A stretch of 64,000 nucleotides of DNA from Anabaena sp. FACHB-1237 (GCF_014696225.1 NZ_JACJPV010000020.1:17107-81106); one strand, 5' to 3'; numbered from the stretch's first letter, positions 25,010 through 34,744 are shown. The notes: a model not told the origin generated them from the letters alone. Numbers and translations are program-made.

Positions 25010-25801
25010 CTAGATCAGTTTTTCTACTACTTCTGCTGTTACTTTTTCTACATTATCAAATACTATTTTTCCACCTGCTTTGATCATTATTTCTATATAA
25101 CTTTCTTGCCTTTCTCTTGTTTCTTGAACATGGGGGGGTAATACTCCCACTGCTATCCAATTTCGAGAATGATCTATTTTTTTGGCTTTTTCTATGGTGT
25201 GCATATCTCCCACCGTATCACCAACATAAATAATATTAGATATGGTATTATTTCCATTTTCTAATAGTCTAATTGTGGCAAAAAGTCCCGTAGGATCTGG
25301 TTTTCCTGGTGCGTCTTCCATCGCTATTAAAGTGGGCGATTTTAACCCTAATCTTCTTTCTAATATATAATTAGCTGATCCGCGAGTTGCACCACTAAAA
25401 AAGCCCCAAGCGATGTTAGCTTGTGTCAGTTCTTGAAAATAATTAGCTGTTACTAATAATGGTTCATCACAAATATATCCATTCCAATTTTCTTGATCTG
25501 TTCCTCGATAACGACTTTGAAAATAATGTACTATTTCTTCATAGCTTATTTCTATTTCTGTGCGGTTTTTTCCCTGGGTACTAAAATAACGATAAATTAA
25601 TTCTTGGGATGCTTCCCAGTCGTTATTCCAAATACCTTCGGCTTTTAGATGATCTATATCTATGGATGTGGGACGATAATTTTCCTTTGTAAAGTATTCT
25701 ACTGTATCTGCTATGGCGCGACGATAGGATTTACTAACATCACGAATAACTCCATCTATATCGAAAATAATTGCTGTTTTTGTAGTCATATAATTTGTCA
25801 T
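25010..25801 (-). CDS. HAD-superfamily hydrolase (subfamily IA)
   Basis: The 263-residue protein has the HAD motifs: I IIFDIDGVIRDV with nucleophile and acid-base Asp, II GFFSGATRGS, III around EDAPGKPDP with Lys, and IV YVGDTVGDMHTI. It resembles the cyanobacterial and plant TIGR01548-type phosphatases, for which the substrate is not established. A start four codons later (MTTKTAII) is equally plausible. It lies at the 3' end of a run of minus-strand genes. Confidence 0.85.
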   Translation of the reverse strand: MTNYMTTKTAIIFDIDGVIRDVSKSYRRAIADTVEYFTKENYRPTSIDIDHLKAEGIWNNDWEASQELIYRYFSTQGKNRTEIEISYEEIVHYFQSRYRGTDQENWNGYICDEPLLVTANYFQELTQANIAWGFFSGATRGSANYILERRLGLKSPTLIAMEDAPGKPDPTGLFATIRLLENGNNTISNIIYVGDTVGDMHTIEKAKKIDHSRNWIAVGVLPPHVQETRERQESYIEIMIKAGGKIVFDNVEKVTAEVVEKLI

Positions 25802-25828
25802 GTTTTGATTGATAATTTATTTGATAAT

Positions 25829-26356
25829 TTACTTTACTGGAGACAATTTTGTTACCTTTAATTTAAAAGTTCCTACTCCTGTTTCTCCAAAAGATCGCAC
25901 TCGTACAATGTAAGTTCCTGTTTCTATAATGCGTGTAAATAGCAGAGAGTTACTACTGCCATCTGGTCCGTCATCATTTTCGGCTAGTGTTGAACCATCA
26001 GGAGATAAAACTGTGATGATGCTATCAAAATTTTCTGATGATAAATCAATGGCTATATTATCACCTTTTTGTAATTGTATTGTATAATCACGGGCAAATC
26101 CTCCTTGTCCTGTGGGTATATCTTTAGTGGTTAATTTATCAGTAATCTCTGAAATTTGCGGTAAGGGAATAGGATTATATATAGGATTATATAATTTATC
26201 TTTTGTATTCCTTGGTTGTGCTGATACTATGTTCATACTCATATAAATTATCATTAATGTAGTAGGAACAATACTAGGAATAATCACAAATTTTCTGAAA
26301 AATACTATTAATTCTCTGTGCATAATTTTCATCAATTTCTCACTATATTTACTCAA
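25829..26356 (-). CDS. Secreted protein with PPC (pre-peptidase C-terminal) domain
   Basis: The 175-residue protein has an N-terminal hydrophobic segment (FVIIPSIVPTTLMIIYMSMNIVSAQ) that fits a signal peptide. A single PPC beta-sandwich covers residues about 90-170 (RDYTIQLQKGDNIAIDLSS, then SIITVLSPDGSTLAENDDG and GTYIVRVRSFGETGVGTFKLKV). PPC domains usually hang on secreted proteases; here no protease domain is attached, so it may act as a binding or anchoring module. It lies 9 bases from comF on the same strand. Confidence 0.8.
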   Translation of the reverse strand: MSKYSEKLMKIMHRELIVFFRKFVIIPSIVPTTLMIIYMSMNIVSAQPRNTKDKLYNPIYNPIPLPQISEITDKLTTKDIPTGQGGFARDYTIQLQKGDNIAIDLSSENFDSIITVLSPDGSTLAENDDGPDGSSNSLLFTRIIETGTYIVRVRSFGETGVGTFKLKVTKLSPVK

Positions 26357-26365
26357 TTAAATCAT

Positions 26366-27037
26366 TTACTTTTGTTTAATAGGAGCTGCCACTGCTGCTA
26401 AACCAATGACTTTTATATGATTTTCTTCGAGTATTTTTACAGCAGCTTTCGCAGTTGCCCCGGTTGTATAAATATCATCTATTAATAATACTGGTTTATT
26501 ACAAGAACGCTGATATTTTGGATTAACTGTAAAGGCATCTGCCAGGTTTTTTTGTCTTTCAGAAAAGGATAAACTAAATTGTGCTTGGGTTTCTTTGCTT
26601 CTTTCTAAAATTTGGGAGTTTAATTTTAAACCTGTGATATTACAAAAACTTTTGGCAATTAATTCTGCTTGGTTAAAACCTCGTTCTTTTTGTTTTTTGC
26701 TGTGCATGGGAATAGGAATAACAATTAATTTTTCTTTTAATGTTTCTTGGGGTTGATTTAATAACCACGTTTGTCCTAACCAGTTGCCAAAGATATTAGC
26801 TATTTGGGGTTGATTTTCATATTTCATGGCAGCGATCGCTCTTTTTACAGAACCATTATAATTTCCCCAGACAAATATCGGTAATGTTTGTTTCCATAAA
26901 TATCCCGGATTTTCTAAATGGCAACTTTGCAGTTGTTTAGTACAATATGGGCACAGTTCTTGAGGGGTAGAACGTTGGCACAAGGCACAATTAGATTTCA
27001 GAAACAAATTTACTAGATTTTGAAATATCTTGATCAT
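26366..27037 (-). CDS. comF: ComF-family phosphoribosyltransferase-like protein
   Basis: The 223-residue protein combines an N-terminal zinc-finger-like part (CALCQRSTPQELCPYC) with a type I phosphoribosyltransferase domain: VWGNYNGSVKRAIAAMKYE, IPIPMHSKKQKERGFNQAELIAKSF and the PRPP loop VLLIDDIYTTGATAKAA. ComF is required for DNA uptake in naturally competent bacteria, including cyanobacteria; the enzymatic substrate is unknown. It is in the minus-strand gene run with the MlaD-like gene. Confidence 0.9.
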   Translation of the reverse strand: MIKIFQNLVNLFLKSNCALCQRSTPQELCPYCTKQLQSCHLENPGYLWKQTLPIFVWGNYNGSVKRAIAAMKYENQPQIANIFGNWLGQTWLLNQPQETLKEKLIVIPIPMHSKKQKERGFNQAELIAKSFCNITGLKLNSQILERSKETQAQFSLSFSERQKNLADAFTVNPKYQRSCNKPVLLIDDIYTTGATAKAAVKILEENHIKVIGLAAVAAPIKQK

Positions 27038-27097
27038 TTTAGCACCTCACATACTCTGCAAATAACACCACAAAATAAGGACAATCATTTGGCTTTC

Positions 27098-28552
27098 CTA
27101 TTCTTTTTTATCTCTATATTCCCGTAGCTGTTTTAATAATTTTTCCTGGGCAGGACTAGGATAATTGGTTATAGTTGGGTTTGGTAATATTTCCGTTGTC
27201 TCTACATTTTTATTTAATGATTTAGTTGATGTATCTATTACTAAATCCTGTTTTTCGGTACTAGGATTCATGGATTTACTAATTACTACTTTTTTGGTTA
27301 CTTGTTTAGTTGTTTCTGGCTGATTCATAGAAGTTTTAAGTGAGTCTAAAGTTACTGCTACTTTAGTTTGTTGCTCTATATCTTGGGTAGAAGATACTAA
27401 TTTACTTAAACCATTAACTAATCTTAATAAATTTTGTCTAAATTGAGGATCTCCTGTTAATTCATCTAAATCTGATGTGATTTTTTGGGTATTTTCAAAG
27501 GTCACTCTAGCGGCATCTAAAGTTTGTTGTAATAATACAATATTTTTAGGATCATTCAAAGTTTTGGAAGCATCTTTTAAATTTGCTGATGCTTCTGCTG
27601 CATTGGCAGAAAGTAATTCTAAATTATTTAATATTTCTCCTTGGGTTAAACGATTTACTGCTGGTGATAAACTATTAACTGTGACTCGCAATTGGTTACT
27701 TACTTCTGTCATATTATTTAAGGAAGTTACCAAAGATGTACGATTAGCTGTTAACAGATTATCTAAATTATTTAATAATTGACTTGCTTGTTTGGCAGTT
27801 CCACTAAAATCTTTAGCTGTGGTTGCTAATTGTGCGGCGGTTTTTTGACTAGTTGCTGTTAATTGATTTGTAGATTTTTGTATTGTTAATGCTGTACTAG
27901 AAAATACTCCTACCTGTCCTTGGGCAGTTTTAGTTAAACTTTGCAGATCCTTAGTTAAATTGGCGATATTGGTAGCAGCTAAAGCAGAACTTTCTAAGGC
28001 TTTATTGACATTTTTATAGAATTGATCATTACTATATTGAGCAGCAAAACTGGCTGATTGACGCACTAATTCATCTACACTAATACCAATTACACCTCTT
28101 AATCTTGAGCCATTACAAATAATTAATTTAGCATTACAATCTTGATCTAATGGTCCGGGAATATCTTGAGCAAGAGTAACATTTCCTTGAGGAGTAATAT
28201 CAATAATATTTTGACTGACTAAACCACTTTGATTTGCTTCAATTGTTGAATTAGTAGGAATTAATAAATTAGGATTACTAATTTCAATTTCTACATCAAC
28301 AGAGTTAGAACCTGTGTTAATTTTTCTAATTGTACCCACTGTCACACCACGATAACGCACTATTGAACCTTTTTGCATTCCTCCAGCATTGGCAAATTCT
28401 ACCGTAGCATAATAGGATTTTTTCCCCACACTAATTCTGTTTAACCATAGGAAAATCCCCACAAATGATCCTAGTCCTACTATTAATAATAATCCTACTG
28501 CACCTTCGCGCAATGTCCGCGCTGATGTAAACCGATTAATAAAGTCTCGCAT
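27098..28552 (-). CDS. MlaD/MCE-family lipid transport protein
   Basis: Periplasmic substrate-binding component of a lipid ABC transporter, anchored by one N-terminal helix (GAVGLLLIVGLGSFVGIFLWL). The MCE domain follows (YYATVEFANAGGMQKGSIVRYRGVTVG) at about residues 45-125. A long helical C-terminal region of about 300 residues, rich in Thr, Gln, Leu and Asn, should form the coiled-coil barrel typical of long MCE proteins. It is encoded just upstream of comF and just downstream of the ATPase gene on the same strand. The permease (MlaE-like) gene is not in the window. Confidence 0.9.
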   Translation of the reverse strand: MRDFINRFTSARTLREGAVGLLLIVGLGSFVGIFLWLNRISVGKKSYYATVEFANAGGMQKGSIVRYRGVTVGTIRKINTGSNSVDVEIEISNPNLLIPTNSTIEANQSGLVSQNIIDITPQGNVTLAQDIPGPLDQDCNAKLIICNGSRLRGVIGISVDELVRQSASFAAQYSNDQFYKNVNKALESSALAATNIANLTKDLQSLTKTAQGQVGVFSSTALTIQKSTNQLTATSQKTAAQLATTAKDFSGTAKQASQLLNNLDNLLTANRTSLVTSLNNMTEVSNQLRVTVNSLSPAVNRLTQGEILNNLELLSANAAEASANLKDASKTLNDPKNIVLLQQTLDAARVTFENTQKITSDLDELTGDPQFRQNLLRLVNGLSKLVSSTQDIEQQTKVAVTLDSLKTSMNQPETTKQVTKKVVISKSMNPSTEKQDLVIDTSTKSLNKNVETTEILPNPTITNYPSPAQEKLLKQLREYRDKKE

Positions 28553-28663
28553 TTTCCCCCCTCAGTTGAATCATCATTTACAACAAAATAACAAAATAAG
28601 AACTTTGTAGTCAAATTATAGCAAAATCTTCTATCTCTCAATTATCAATTATTAATTCATTGT

Positions 28664-29446
28664 TTAACCTAAAACTTGAATTGGACCTTTGACACTACCA
28701 CTCATAAATTGTCTAATTAATTGGTTTTGTGTGCCGTCTATTTCACTAATTTTACCTTGCCATTGTACTTGGCCATGATAAAGAAATACTAATTGATCGG
28801 CAGTGCGGCGAATGGTGCTATCTTGGTGAGTAACTATGGCATAAGTGCTACAAACTCCTTGGGTATGTTGTAAATTACGAATTAAGTCTTCTATGACTGT
28901 GGAGGCAATGGGATCTAATCCAGCCGTAGGTTCATCATATAATAAAACCTGTGGATTATCTGTAATATTTTGAGGATTAGACATAATAGCACGGGCAAAA
29001 CTGACTCTTTTTCTCATGCCTCCAGACAATTCCGATGGATAAAGATGGCCTATACCTTTTAATCCTACCATTTCTAATTTTTCATTAACTAATTCTCGAA
29101 TATGCGATCGCTTTAATCTCGATTTCTGATAAAGTAAAAATCCCACATTTTCCTCTACATTTAAGGAATCAAATAATGCTGCTTGTTGAAATACCATTCC
29201 TATGCCTATAGGATCACCACCATCTTCTATTAAACCATTACGTTTTTTTCCTTGGATATAAATTTCTCCCGCATCAGGTTTTAATAACCCTGCTATGATT
29301 CTTAAAATTGTTGATTTTCCTGTACCTGATGGTCCAATAATTCCTAATGCTTGTCCTTGATAGATGTTTAAATCTATATTATCTAAAACTTTATTTTTTC
29401 CGAAAGATTTAGATATTCCCCTTAATTCAATCAATGGTTCTGTCAT
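28664..29446 (-). CDS. ABC transporter ATPase, MlaF type
   Basis: Cytosolic ATPase of the MCE lipid transporter. Starting at the second ATG (29446, MTEPLIELRGISKSFG) gives 260 residues, the normal length; an upstream ATG at 29494 would add 16. Motifs are Walker A GPSGTGKST, Q-loop MVFQQAALFDSL, signature LSGGMRKRVSFARA, Walker B VLLYDEPTAGLDP and the His switch VTHQD. The FQQAALFDSL and GGMRKR segments are typical of MlaF and chloroplast TGD3. It lies 111 bases upstream of the MCE gene. Confidence 0.92.
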   Translation of the reverse strand: MTEPLIELRGISKSFGKNKVLDNIDLNIYQGQALGIIGPSGTGKSTILRIIAGLLKPDAGEIYIQGKKRNGLIEDGGDPIGIGMVFQQAALFDSLNVEENVGFLLYQKSRLKRSHIRELVNEKLEMVGLKGIGHLYPSELSGGMRKRVSFARAIMSNPQNITDNPQVLLYDEPTAGLDPIASTVIEDLIRNLQHTQGVCSTYAIVTHQDSTIRRTADQLVFLYHGQVQWQGKISEIDGTQNQLIRQFMSGSVKGPIQVLG

Positions 29447-29642
29447 TTTTGATAACTCATTTACTGGATATTTTTTAAGTGGATATATCCCCAATTTTTC
29501 ACATTAACTGATAATTGATAGATCAGATCTACCAGAAATCGGGGATTTTCTTCTTTGACTCGTTTAAGGTTGGTATCTTATACTATATAATATATTTGTC
29601 AACTTTTGACGATCAAAATTTTCATTTTCCTGAAATTTGTTT

Positions 29643-30032
29643 ATGTCTCCTTATCCTAGTTTAGTTACAGTTTCCGCTTTACTCTTGTATTTTATCGTTA
29701 CTATTAACGTTGGTAGAGCAAGATATAAATATCAAATTCCTGTACCACAAACCACAGGAAATGTAGATTTTGAAAGAGTGCTAAGAGTACAACAAAATAC
29801 TTTAGAACAATTGGCTTTATTCTTACCTGCTTTGTGGTTATTTTCTATTTACGTTAGTCCAGTTTGGGGTAGTGTTTTAGGTACTACTTGGATTATAGGA
29901 CGTATTGCCTACGCTTGAGGGTATTATCAAGCGGCAGAAAAAAGAGGTCTAGGTTTTGCCATTAGTTCTTTAAGTAGTATAGGATTAATCTTGGGTTCTT
30001 TGGTGGGAATTGTGTTAACTTTAGTAAAATAA
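29643..30032 (+). pseudogene. MAPEG-family membrane protein gene with internal TGA
   Basis: ATG at 29643 opens a frame typical of a microsomal glutathione S-transferase-like MAPEG protein (ALLLYFIVTINVGRARYKY, then FERVLRVQQNTLEQLALFLPALW). A TGA at 29916-29918 interrupts IIGRIAYA | GYYQAAEKRG; the same frame then continues to LGSLVGIVLTLVK and a TAA at 30030-30032. Intact relatives have Trp (TGG) at that place (YAWGYY), so a single G-to-A change explains it. The 129-codon total matches the family. It is a recent pseudogene or a sequencing error. Confidence 0.8.
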
Positions 30033-30180
30033 GGTTAATTTCTTGTAAATTTGCAGAGGTTTAGCAATGCTAAACCCCTGCATTGTCAATCAATTTTGAT
30101 AATTTATTGATATATTGTATATCTGGTAAAAATTAAATACGCATGAACAGTCTCTACATTGTTTTATTAATTCAAGATTG

Positions 30181-30213
30181 AGATCCCCGACTTTTGTAAG
30201 AAGTCGGGGATCT
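30181..30213. terminator. Bidirectional hairpin terminator near mazG
   Basis: AGATCCCCGACTT at 30181 pairs with AAGTCGGGGATCT ending at 30213 around a 7-base loop and is followed by TATTTTT. It belongs to the same hairpin family as 24971-25001. It sits between the convergent MAPEG remnant and mazG. Confidence 0.65.
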
Positions 30214-30308
30214 TATTTTTCACTATTAGTATTATAAGGTGTGTCAGATATTATAAATCTGTTTATTGATAAAATTTATGCCCTCTGACGCATCCTACGT
30301 ATCTTTAG

Positions 30309-31115
30309 CTAACTATTGGCTAATTTCTTTTTTGCTTCTTGCCATAATGCTTCTAGTTCCATTCCTGTATATTCTTCAAAAGGTCTATCTATGAAATCTT
30401 CCATTTTAGCTAATCTTTGAATAAATCTCTGATTTGTACCTTTTAATGCAGCATTAGGATCAAGATTATACCATCTAGCAATTTGAATAATGGCAAATAA
30501 TAAATCTCCTAATTCTGATTCTTGTCTTTCTGGTGTTTCTTGGGCTAATGCTTGTTTAAATTCCCCTAATTCTTCCTCAAATTTTTGCCAAACATCCTCA
30601 ATACAATCCCATTCAAATCCTACTTTAGCAGCTTTTTGAGAAATTTTTACTGCTCCCATTAATGGTGGTAAACTCCGACGATAACGATGAAGTTTAGTAG
30701 TTAATTTTTTAGTGGTTTCTGGTGTTTCCCCTTTTTCTTGGGCTTTAATTTTTTCCCAATTTTCATGTATTTCTTCTATGTTTTCTACTCTCAAATCACT
30801 AAATACATGGGGATGACGACGAATCAATTTGTGAGAAATTCCCTGGGCAATTTCTTTAATGGAAAAATTTCCTGACTCTTTTGCTATTTGCCCTTGTAAA
30901 ATTACTTGTAATAGTAAATCTCCTAATTCTTCAGCGATCGCTTTTTGATCTCCACTGTGAATGGCATCTATTACTTCATAGGCTTCTTCTATAATGTATG
31001 GTATCAAACTTTCTTGAGTCTGCGCTAAATCCCAAGGGCATCCACCATCAGGCGATCGCAATTTTTCCACTACATCTATTAGTTCTTGTAATGCTATTAA
31101 TGTTTCATTTTCCAT
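30309..31115 (-). CDS. mazG: Nucleoside triphosphate pyrophosphohydrolase MazG
   Basis: Hydrolyses (d)NTPs to the monophosphate and pyrophosphate, as a house-cleaning enzyme and modulator of ppGpp-linked stress. The 268-residue protein has two MazG domains: the first with CPWDLAQTQESLIPYIIEEAYEVIDAI and EELGDLLLQVILQ, the second with GFEWDCIEDVWQKFEEELGEF and ESELGDLLFAIIQIARW. Both carry the ExxE..ExxD metal ligands. It is co-directional with the DUF2227 gene, with 20 bases between them. Confidence 0.95.
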   Translation of the reverse strand: MENETLIALQELIDVVEKLRSPDGGCPWDLAQTQESLIPYIIEEAYEVIDAIHSGDQKAIAEELGDLLLQVILQGQIAKESGNFSIKEIAQGISHKLIRRHPHVFSDLRVENIEEIHENWEKIKAQEKGETPETTKKLTTKLHRYRRSLPPLMGAVKISQKAAKVGFEWDCIEDVWQKFEEELGEFKQALAQETPERQESELGDLLFAIIQIARWYNLDPNAALKGTNQRFIQRLAKMEDFIDRPFEEYTGMELEALWQEAKKKLANS

Positions 31116-31135
31116 CGGATTTTTTACTCCCTTAA

Positions 31136-31744
31136 TTATCGAGATTTGCGATTTTTCGTAATTTTTGGTTTAGGTTTATTACTGCGATTAGTAACTTTAG
31201 GCTTTTTCATTTTACCCTGATTTAATAATCCTTGAAAACCCTGTTTTTGCCATTTTTTGTAACTAGAACCAATCCAATCACTTAATGAATGACTCATTGC
31301 TCCTATTTCACAACCAATTACAAAAGATATAAATTCTATTCCATTAGCATTAATATTTTTTTTTGTATTTAACCATACATGATCCCAGTTTAAAGAAAAA
31401 TTGCCTATTTTTGTCCAAATTAATAATAATAATATTGTTGTCAATGCCACAATAGTCATTAAATACGCAACTCGTAAAGTTGTGCCGATAATCGGACCAT
31501 GAGATAAAAAAGACCTATGACGTAAACTTTTTTGATAAGGTAGCCAAATATAACGCAAAAAACCCCAGCGTTGAAACTGACGGGAATAAATATCTAAGTC
31601 AGGTCCAAACATCAACCCCCCGAACATGAACCCCCCAGCCACTAACAAGGTTATATTACTACTACGAGTAGTAATTAAGGTAATACTTGCTACTACAGGA
31701 ACAGACCAAATAGTAATGCGATCGTGCGTTTGACCAGAAGGCAT
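31136..31744 (-). CDS. DUF2227 putative metal-binding membrane protein
   Basis: The start at 31744 (MPSGQTHDRITIW) matches the usual N-terminus of this family; an ATG eight codons upstream is less likely. The 202-residue product has several hydrophobic segments and conserved His/Asp motifs (THDR, GPDLDIYSRQFQRWG, RHRSFLSHGPI, MSHSLSDWIGS) characteristic of DUF2227, related to membrane metal-dependent hydrolases. The tail is Lys/Arg-rich. It is found across cyanobacteria; the substrate is unknown. Confidence 0.85.
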   Translation of the reverse strand: MPSGQTHDRITIWSVPVVASITLITTRSSNITLLVAGGFMFGGLMFGPDLDIYSRQFQRWGFLRYIWLPYQKSLRHRSFLSHGPIIGTTLRVAYLMTIVALTTILLLLIWTKIGNFSLNWDHVWLNTKKNINANGIEFISFVIGCEIGAMSHSLSDWIGSSYKKWQKQGFQGLLNQGKMKKPKVTNRSNKPKPKITKNRKSR

Positions 31745-31922
31745 GGGACAACTCAAGGATAAACTCAAAAATACACAAGTCAGGAATTATCAGCATTTCC
31801 TCGTATAAATCTTACTCTGAACTCAGCACCAAATGAGCCGGAAAATATTCTTCAAAAAAATTTTGTTTAGGGGGTTGCAAAATTTTAGAAGGTTGTGCTA
31901 TATTAATTGAAGTGAAGGAAAC

Positions 31923-31995
<73 letters not shown>

Positions 31996-32281
31996 CTTAC
32001 CCGAAATTCACTGAAAAACCTTGTTCTGTTCACTTTCATAAGTGCCAAGAGCAGGGTTTTTTTGTCAGCAATTCACAATTTATCTATAGAAAAACCATAT
32101 CCGCTTTGACTACTAATACCATCAATGATAGCTAAGTAAATATAGATTAGTAACGCAAAGCGGAAGTCGTCACAAGTCATGCATTCAAAACTAAGACATT
32201 ATCGGCTTTTTAAGGATTTAGAATAGTTCGTTTATTTCCGCCAATTGACGTTATTTATTTGACTATCTAAATAGCTTGAAG

Positions 32282-33028
32282 TTATTTTTTCTTGGAATTT
32301 GGGGAATTACGCTGATTTTTCTGCCCGTTAGCATTCTTTTGTGTATAACTATGAGAATTATTCTTATATGTTGAATCTCCTTTAAGTTGCTTACGACCAT
32401 TATTAATAATTTTTAGCATTTCTTGAAGGTCTTGCTCTAGGTTACTTAAGATAGTGTCAGCATATTTATCAGCACCATCTTCTATATCTTGAGCTTGAGA
32501 AATCGCATTTTGACGAATTTCTGCTAGTTCCTCTTCACAAGCATGACGTTTACGCTCAATTTCGGCAATGGTGTCTTGCATCATGGCTTCACACTCTTGC
32601 TGTACTTGTCTCCGAATTTGATCAGCGTCTCGTTGTGCCTGTCTAATAATATCACTTTCTGATAAGATTTGCGCTCTTTTGGCTTGGGCTACGTCTACTA
32701 ATTGTTGTCCATATTCTTCCGCTTGCAAGAGTATTTCTTCCTTTTGCTCCAGGATTTCCTGTGCTTGCTGGAATACTAATGGTAAAGAATCACGAATAAA
32801 CTCCAGTTGTTCTAGTAACTTATCTTCATCTACGAGAGTACGGCCAGTGAGAGGAATGTGTAAACTAGACAAAACCATTTCCTCGAGGTTATTTAATTCT
32901 TGTTGAATATCTACCTCTGGTTTGAATGGAGGACTTTCCTGGGGGAAATGCCCATTAACATGATCTAATGGATGTAAATGATGTCCATTATGGTTAGATT
33001 CTAAATTAGAGACTTGAGGTTGTAACAT
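32282..33028 (-). CDS. Coiled-coil protein of DivIVA-like type
   Basis: The 248-residue protein has a His/Asn-rich N-terminus, a conserved segment [43 protein letters not shown], then about 110 residues of charged coiled coil ([32 protein letters not shown] and on) and a low-complexity Lys/Asn/Ser tail. Such proteins are annotated as DivIVA-domain or ATP synthase subunit B-like in cyanobacteria and may have a scaffold role. Its start overlaps the 3' end of coaD by 28 bases, so the two are co-transcribed. Confidence 0.82.
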   Translation of the reverse strand: MLQPQVSNLESNHNGHHLHPLDHVNGHFPQESPPFKPEVDIQQELNNLEEMVLSSLHIPLTGRTLVDEDKLLEQLEFIRDSLPLVFQQAQEILEQKEEILLQAEEYGQQLVDVAQAKRAQILSESDIIRQAQRDADQIRRQVQQECEAMMQDTIAEIERKRHACEEELAEIRQNAISQAQDIEDGADKYADTILSNLEQDLQEMLKIINNGRKQLKGDSTYKNNSHSYTQKNANGQKNQRNSPNSKKK

Positions 33029-33489
33029 TGGTATATATCTAGGGCAATGTGTGGAGGAACGAGATGATCAACAGAACCACCGAATCTGGCAATTTCTTTT
33101 ACCACACTACTACTTAAAAAACTATATTCATTAGATGTTGCCAGAAAAACTGTTTCTATTTCAGTAGATAAGGTATTATTAGTATGCGCCATTTGTAACT
33201 CAATTTCAAAATCGGAAACTGCTCTTAACCCCCGTAGTAAAACTTGCGCTTGTTGTATTTGGGCATATTTTACGGTTAAACCATCAAAACTGTCTACCCT
33301 CACATTAGGTAAATGTTGTGTAGATAGACTAATTTGTTCCAATCTTTTCTCTACTGTAAATAATGGTGTTTTGTTGGGGTTTCTCAGTACCGCTACTATT
33401 ACCTGCTTAAATAGACGGCTACCGCGCTCAATTATGTCTAGGTGTCCCAAGGTGATGGGATCAAAGCTACCGGGATAAATGGCAATCAC
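33001..33489 (-). CDS. coaD: Pantetheine-phosphate adenylyltransferase
   Basis: Fourth enzyme of coenzyme A synthesis; it adenylylates 4'-phosphopantetheine to dephospho-CoA. The 162-residue length is normal. The nucleotidyltransferase motif [19 protein letters not shown] (T/HxGH) is at the N-terminus, followed by [41 protein letters not shown] and the ISSS-type loop [17 protein letters not shown]. The downstream coiled-coil gene overlaps its end by 28 bases. Confidence 0.96.
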   Translation of the reverse strand: MIAIYPGSFDPITLGHLDIIERGSRLFKQVIVAVLRNPNKTPLFTVEKRLEQISLSTQHLPNVRVDSFDGLTVKYAQIQQAQVLLRGLRAVSDFEIELQMAHTNNTLSTEIETVFLATSNEYSFLSSSVVKEIARFGGSVDHLVPPHIALDIYQCYNLKSLI

Positions 33490-33595
33490 AATGTTATCTT
33501 AGGTGATGATATTCTGATGATTTTAAGGTGAAAATGGTAATTGGGTAAAATATCATACTCCTGACTCCTAACTCCTTTTTCTTTGGTAATTTTTC

Positions 33596-34477
33596 ATGAT
33601 ATTAGATTTTTCTGCTTTACCCTTAGCTTTCCAGTTTACTTCTCCAGGTCCAATTCTGGTAGAAGTAGGACCGATTGTTATTCGTTGGTATGGTTTGCTA
33701 ATTGCTTCTGCTGTTTTACTCGGTGTGGCTATTTCTCAAAATCTGGCTAAACGTCGTCATGTTAATCCAGAATTGTTAGGTGATTTGTCTATTTGGCTGG
33801 TCATTGGCGCTATTCCTATGGCTAGATTATATTATGTTTTATTTCAATGGCCAGAATATGCAGGACATCCTGAAAAGATTATTGCTATTTGGCAGGGTGG
33901 TATAGCTATTCATGGGGCTATTATTGGGGGAGCGATCGCTGCTATGATCTTTGCTAAGGTTCATAAAGTCTCTTTTTGGCAATTGGCTGATTTAGTCGCT
34001 CCTTCTCTGATTCTTGGCCAAGCTATTGGCCGCTGGGGTAATTTCTTTAATTCTGAGGCTTTTGGCCGTCCTACTAATTTACCTTGGAAATTATATATTC
34101 CCCTGGAACATCGTCCACCAAATTTAGCTAATTTTGAATATTTCCATCCTACCTTTCTTTATGAGTCTCTATGGAATTTAATGGTATTTGCTCTACTTAT
34201 TACTTTATTTTTTCGTGCCATATCTAAAAAACTACGCTTGAAACTAGGTACTTTATTTTTAGTCTATTTAGTTACCTATAGTTTTGGCCGTATTTGGATT
34301 GAAGGTTTACGCATAGATAGTTTAATGTTGGGTACTGTGCGTATCGCTCAGTTAGTCAGTTTTAGTGGCATATTTTTAGGATTATTGGGTTTAGCTTGGC
34401 TTTATGTACTTAATCATCCTTTACCTGATGTAATTGCGCCAAATTCTGTAAACAAAGATAGTCAACCGCAAAGATAA
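33596..34477 (+). CDS. lgt: Prolipoprotein diacylglyceryl transferase
   Basis: Integral membrane enzyme that transfers diacylglycerol from phosphatidylglycerol to the lipobox Cys of prolipoproteins. The 293-residue protein has about seven hydrophobic segments. Family signatures are [12 protein letters not shown], the [15 protein letters not shown] block with its essential His, and the Lgt signature [13 protein letters not shown], followed by [12 protein letters not shown]. It is divergent from coaD. Confidence 0.96.
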   Translation: MILDFSALPLAFQFTSPGPILVEVGPIVIRWYGLLIASAVLLGVAISQNLAKRRHVNPELLGDLSIWLVIGAIPMARLYYVLFQWPEYAGHPEKIIAIWQGGIAIHGAIIGGAIAAMIFAKVHKVSFWQLADLVAPSLILGQAIGRWGNFFNSEAFGRPTNLPWKLYIPLEHRPPNLANFEYFHPTFLYESLWNLMVFALLITLFFRAISKKLRLKLGTLFLVYLVTYSFGRIWIEGLRIDSLMLGTVRIAQLVSFSGIFLGLLGLAWLYVLNHPLPDVIAPNSVNKDSQPQR

Positions 34478-34480
34478 TAC

Positions 34481-34707
34481 AGGACTTAGGCAACTGGCAC
34501 ATTGGTAGGGTGTGGTTCGACAGTAAGCTGTTGTGCCTTTAACTTGAATAATTAATACAAGCAAGATGCTTGTGCTACTGTAACTTCAGGTTTTTTAATT
34601 ATACAGTGAGTGCTGCACATTAGCTTATAAATCATGTAAATAACCAAATTGTTGATATCTGACGCACCCGACAACAGATTTTTTAGTCTGACACTTGCGT
34701 AAGTCCT
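34481..34707. repeat. MITE family C copy interrupted by MITE family B
   Basis: The outer ends AGGACTTAGGCAA (34481) and TTGCGTAAGTCCT (34707) and the flanking interiors match the element at 21766-21889. Removing the 104-bp insert at 34524-34627 leaves 123 bp, within one base of the intact copy. This shows that family B transposed after this family C copy was in place. Confidence 0.8.
34524..34627. repeat. MITE family B, copy 3 (104 bp), nested
   Basis: It starts TAAGCTGTTGTGCC and ends GCACATTAGCTTA and sits inside the family C element at 34481-34707. The flanking TA on both sides is consistent with a TA target duplication around an AGCT-to-AGCT unit. Central hairpin as in the other copies. 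Confidence 0.85.
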
Positions 34708-34713
34708 ATAATC

Positions 34714-34744
34714 AAAAAAAATGCCCCAGAGTAATCTCTAGGGC
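34714..34744 (-). terminator. Rho-independent terminator on the minus strand
   Basis: Read on the minus strand, GCCCTAGAG-ATTA-CTCTGGGGC is followed directly after one base by eight T residues. This is a textbook intrinsic terminator, yet no minus-strand gene lies to its right (the next genes there run on the plus strand), so it probably ends a short RNA transcribed from around 34800-34870. Confidence 0.7.

Noticed and set aside
29916..29918. TGA in the MAPEG frame as selenocysteine or readthrough
   Set aside because: Homologues have Trp here, there is no redox-site context and no SECIS-like hairpin that I can see; a point mutation is simpler.
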